This document shows, piece after piece, positions 6,948-8,395 of a stretch of 8,395 nt of DNA; within the stretch, counting starts at the first letter, position 1; the number at the start of each line of letters is the position of its first letter. Source of the stretch: CAZFAT01 sp964517075. Its GTDB lineage: Bacteria; Acidobacteriota; Vicinamibacteria; Vicinamibacterales; SCN-69-37. Where the stretch lies: NCBI GenBank assembly GCA_964517075.1, contig CAZFAT010000279.1, positions 1 through 8,395 of the forward strand, in the 5' to 3' direction. A program made the translations under genes and the position numbers. Under the pieces are notes generated by a model. The model searched no databases, had not been told where the DNA came from, and saw nothing but the letters and a program-made list of their open reading frames with translations.

Positions 6948-6981
6948 ATGGAGGGGCCGACCTTCCGGCCGGCCCCTCCAT
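6948..6981. terminator. 12-bp hairpin between convergent genes, likely bidirectional terminator
   Basis: ATGGAGGGGCCG (6948-6959) is an exact reverse complement of CGGCCCCTCCAT (6970-6981), with a 10-base loop. It lies 21 bases after the stop at 6926 and 19 bases before the 3' end of the minus-strand gene ending at 7001. It therefore sits in the only gap between two convergent transcription units. Neither side has a clear U-tract, so it is an atypical intrinsic terminator, or a 3'-end protecting stem combined with Rho-dependent termination. Confidence 0.65.
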
Positions 6982-7000
6982 GTTCAACCGGCTCCCTTGT

Positions 7001-8065
7001 CTACCGTGAAATCTCGACGTCCCCGCTGAAGGTCGTGGCCTCCAGCATGGCGGCGCCGTCGCCCACGGTGCCGCGCACGGAACCGCGGCTCTCGAGCGGC
7101 GCCGTCATCTTGAGCGAGGGATCCAGCCGCAGATTGCCGCGGAACGTGCTCGCCTGCAGGTCCACGCCCGTGGATCCGGTCAGGCGAATCCGGACGTTGC
7201 CCGAGTGCGTCTTGAACTGATACCGCCCCCCGCGCATCACGTCGCCGGCGAACGCGAGCGAGCCCGACAGGCTGGTCAGCCGGACGGTGTCGCTCGTGAT
7301 CGCGCTGAGCGCCACGTCGCCGGCGGTGACGTCCACTTCCACCCGGCGGGCGCGGACGCGTTCGAGGTGGACGTTGCCGTTCAGCGCGTTGACCACGACG
7401 CCGCGATCGCTGTCGAGGTCGATCAGCGTGACGTTGCCCGAAATCGTCCGCGCGGCCGCCACCAGGCTGGCGCGCCGGATGTCCACATTGCCCCGCGTCA
7501 CCAGCGCGCTGATCTCGCCCTTGATGTCGCTCACGGTCACGTTACCGGACAGGCTGCTGGCGGTAATCCGCGTGCCCGCCGGGGCGGCCACGGTGTAGCT
7601 GACGGTGACGAAGTACGGGGGCCGGCGATCGGAGCCGGGCTCGACGACGACCATCGCCCGATCGCCCTTGTGGTCCACGGTCACGCGGCTGCGCTCGAGT
7701 CCCAGTTTGGCGTCGGCGTCGGTCCGGCCGCGAGAGCGGCGGACGATCTCGATGCGCGCCTCGCGTCCTGGCGCCGCGGTCACCGTGATGTTCCCCGCGA
7801 GATTGCGCAGCTCCAGCAGCCCCGTGGTCCCGATGGCCAGCGTGCGCACGACGCGATCGGTCTGTTCGACCGTCGGTTCGCCACGTCCGGGACCTCGACC
7901 GGGGCCTCGTCCGGGACCCCGTTCCTGGACGTCGACGGCCACGGAGGCAGCCCGTGCGGCGTCCCCCTGGCGCGACTCGGCGTAGCCCGAGCCGACCGCC
8001 AGTCCGATGGCGGTGGCAGCGAACACGACGGCGGGCCGGTGACGGCGTGGTTCTCGGACGGTCAT
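7001..8065 (-). CDS. Exported DUF4097-type beta-repeat protein (putative adhesin / envelope protein)
   Basis: The 354-residue product starts with a basic stretch and a hydrophobic segment (about 11-28) that is a signal peptide or anchor. A low-complexity linker with three GPGR units (50-62) follows, then a long repetitive domain. From residue ~76 a turn motif of the form S/A/R-G-N/D-V recurs: at 90 (AGNIT), 173 (SGNVT), 191 (RGNVD), 209 (SGNVT), 229 (NGNVH), 248 (AGDVA), 267 (SGSLA), 288 (SGNVR), 309 (RGNLR) and 347 (SGDVE). This spacing of roughly 18-20 residues, with some larger gaps, is typical of DUF4097, a right-handed beta-helix-like fold found near sigma/anti-sigma genes. The ATG overlaps the stop of the upstream gene (ATGA), with AAGGA eight bases upstream. 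No enzymatic residues are evident. It probably acts in the periplasm or cell envelope; its role is unknown. Confidence 0.85.
   Translation of the reverse strand: MTVREPRRHRPAVVFAATAIGLAVGSGYAESRQGDAARAASVAVDVQERGPGRGPGRGPGRGEPTVEQTDRVVRTLAIGTTGLLELRNLAGNITVTAAPGREARIEIVRRSRGRTDADAKLGLERSRVTVDHKGDRAMVVVEPGSDRRPPYFVTVSYTVAAPAGTRITASSLSGNVTVSDIKGEISALVTRGNVDIRRASLVAAARTISGNVTLIDLDSDRGVVVNALNGNVHLERVRARRVEVDVTAGDVALSAITSDTVRLTSLSGSLAFAGDVMRGGRYQFKTHSGNVRIRLTGSTGVDLQASTFRGNLRLDPSLKMTAPLESRGSVRGTVGDGAAMLEATTFSGDVEISR
7880..7918 (-). repeat. Three 12-base tandem repeats coding GPGR units
   Basis: On the plus strand the units at 7885-7896, 7897-7908 and 7909-7920 are near-identical 12-mers. They encode Gly-Pro-Gly-Arg three times (residues 50-61) between the signal/anchor segment and the beta-repeat domain. 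As 12 is a multiple of three, copy-number changes would lengthen or shorten the linker without shifting the frame. Confidence 0.8.
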
Positions 8066-8395
8066 GATTTTTTTCCTTGCGCCGCCACGCGGGCGGCTCC
8101 TTCCTGGTCCCCTTGGCGCATTTCGTTGATCAGCGACACCGTCGTCTGCAGCGTGGCGATCTTGCGGCTCAGCGCGTCGAACAGACTGGCCCGCGCCGGC
8201 TCGCTCTCCGGATTCGTGACGAGTGCGGTCCGGCTTTCCGCGATGGCCTGGTCGATTGCGCTCAGGCTGTCGTGGATCGTCTCGGCCAGCGCCGGATCGA
8301 TCGTGCTCTCTCCGCTCACCGCCAGCGTCTCGAGCTCGCGGATGGCCCGTGCGTAATCCTCCAGCGCCAGATTCAGCTCCGCCGTGGCCGAGTCC
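8062..8395 (-). CDS. Probable anti-sigma-type protein, C-terminal part (cut by right edge)
   Basis: The frame is open from the right edge (last complete codon 8394-8392) to a TGA at 8064-8062, giving about 110 C-terminal residues; the real start lies outside the window. An internal GTG at 8319 is not a convincing start because the same helical sequence (LEDYARAIRELETLA) continues upstream of it. The visible part is charged and predicted helical, with HDSLSAIDQAIAESRTAL and a Ser/Leu-Arg-Lys stretch, and ends QGKKS. No membrane helix is seen in it. Such helical tails occur at the C-terminus of zinc-finger (zf-HC2) anti-sigma proteins that precede DUF4097 genes. The zinc finger itself is not visible, so this function is inferred from the tail and the coupled DUF4097 gene. 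Confidence 0.6.
   Translation of the reverse strand, partial: DSATAELNLALEDYARAIRELETLAVSGESTIDPALAETIHDSLSAIDQAIAESRTALVTNPESEPARASLFDALSRKIATLQTTVSLINEMRQGDQEGAARVAAQGKKS
8068..8080 (-). promoter_or_regulatory. Ribosome site plus A7 run at the anti-sigma/DUF4097 junction
   Basis: On the minus strand, AAGGA (8078-8074) lies eight bases before the DUF4097 ATG (8065). It overlaps a run of seven A (8074-8068) that belongs to the Gly-Lys-Lys codons of the upstream gene. The start/stop overlap (ATGA) points to translational coupling. The A run sits in the phase of a -1 slippery heptamer (A AAA AAA). Confidence 0.6.

Noticed and set aside
7205..8356. 383-residue plus-strand frame opposite the DUF4097 gene
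   Set aside because: It is rich in His, Asp, Gly and Arg, with no domain. The minus strand shows regular DUF4097 repeats, a signal segment, a ribosome site and gene coupling.

Overview
This is GC-rich chromosomal DNA from a Gram-negative, rod-shaped bacterium. It has tightly packed genes, strong G/C bias at third codon positions, periplasmic or outer-envelope proteins with signal peptides, and the order mreC-mreD-mrdA-rodA followed by an RNase E/G gene. At the other end is the tail of a probable anti-sigma protein coupled to a DUF4097 gene. That combination fits Acidobacteriota, possibly the Vicinamibacteria (subdivision 6). This placement rests on gene order and protein style only; no phylogenetic marker search was possible.

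Layout: (1) Positions 1-149 have no gene. The first ~81 bases are a degenerate array of 7-base repeats (CCGATAG, CCCAATC, CCAATAG and variants), visibly richer in A/T than the rest, and they run off the left edge. A perfect 7+1+7 palindrome follows just before mreC. (2) Positions 150-4558 hold the rod-shape (elongasome) operon on the plus strand: mreC, mreD, mrdA (PBP2) and rodA. Two junctions are 4-base start/stop overlaps (mreC/mreD and mrdA/rodA), and mreD and mrdA are 7 bases apart. mreB is not in the window and may lie to the left. (3) Positions 4559-4768 are a 210-base leader with several candidate hairpins. (4) Positions 4769-6412 encode an RNase G/E-type endoribonuclease with an acidic, disordered-looking insertion in its S1 domain. 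(5) Positions 6492-6926 encode a small exported protein of unknown function. (6) Positions 6948-6981 form a strong 12-bp hairpin between convergent genes. (7) On the minus strand, 8394-7001 holds the C-terminal part of a probable anti-sigma-type protein and an exported DUF4097 beta-repeat protein, joined by a 4-base overlap.

How they work together: MreC and MreD link the cytoskeletal MreB to the periplasmic wall machinery. RodA polymerises glycan strands and PBP2 cross-links them, so the four genes give most of the elongation complex. RNase G is a traditional neighbour of mre genes (E. coli has mreBCD-maf-rng) and acts in rRNA and mRNA processing. The minus-strand pair looks like the downstream half of an envelope-stress or ECF sigma-factor locus.

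The points most worth a second look are the heptad repeat array, the A7 slippery run at the anti-sigma/DUF4097 junction (a -1 slip would fuse the two proteins), the structured rng leader with its ribosome binding site in a hairpin loop, and a Cys/Cys/His/Cys set in PBP2 that suggests a metal site. I found no CRISPR array, insertion sequence, tRNA, rRNA or clear new multi-gene system.
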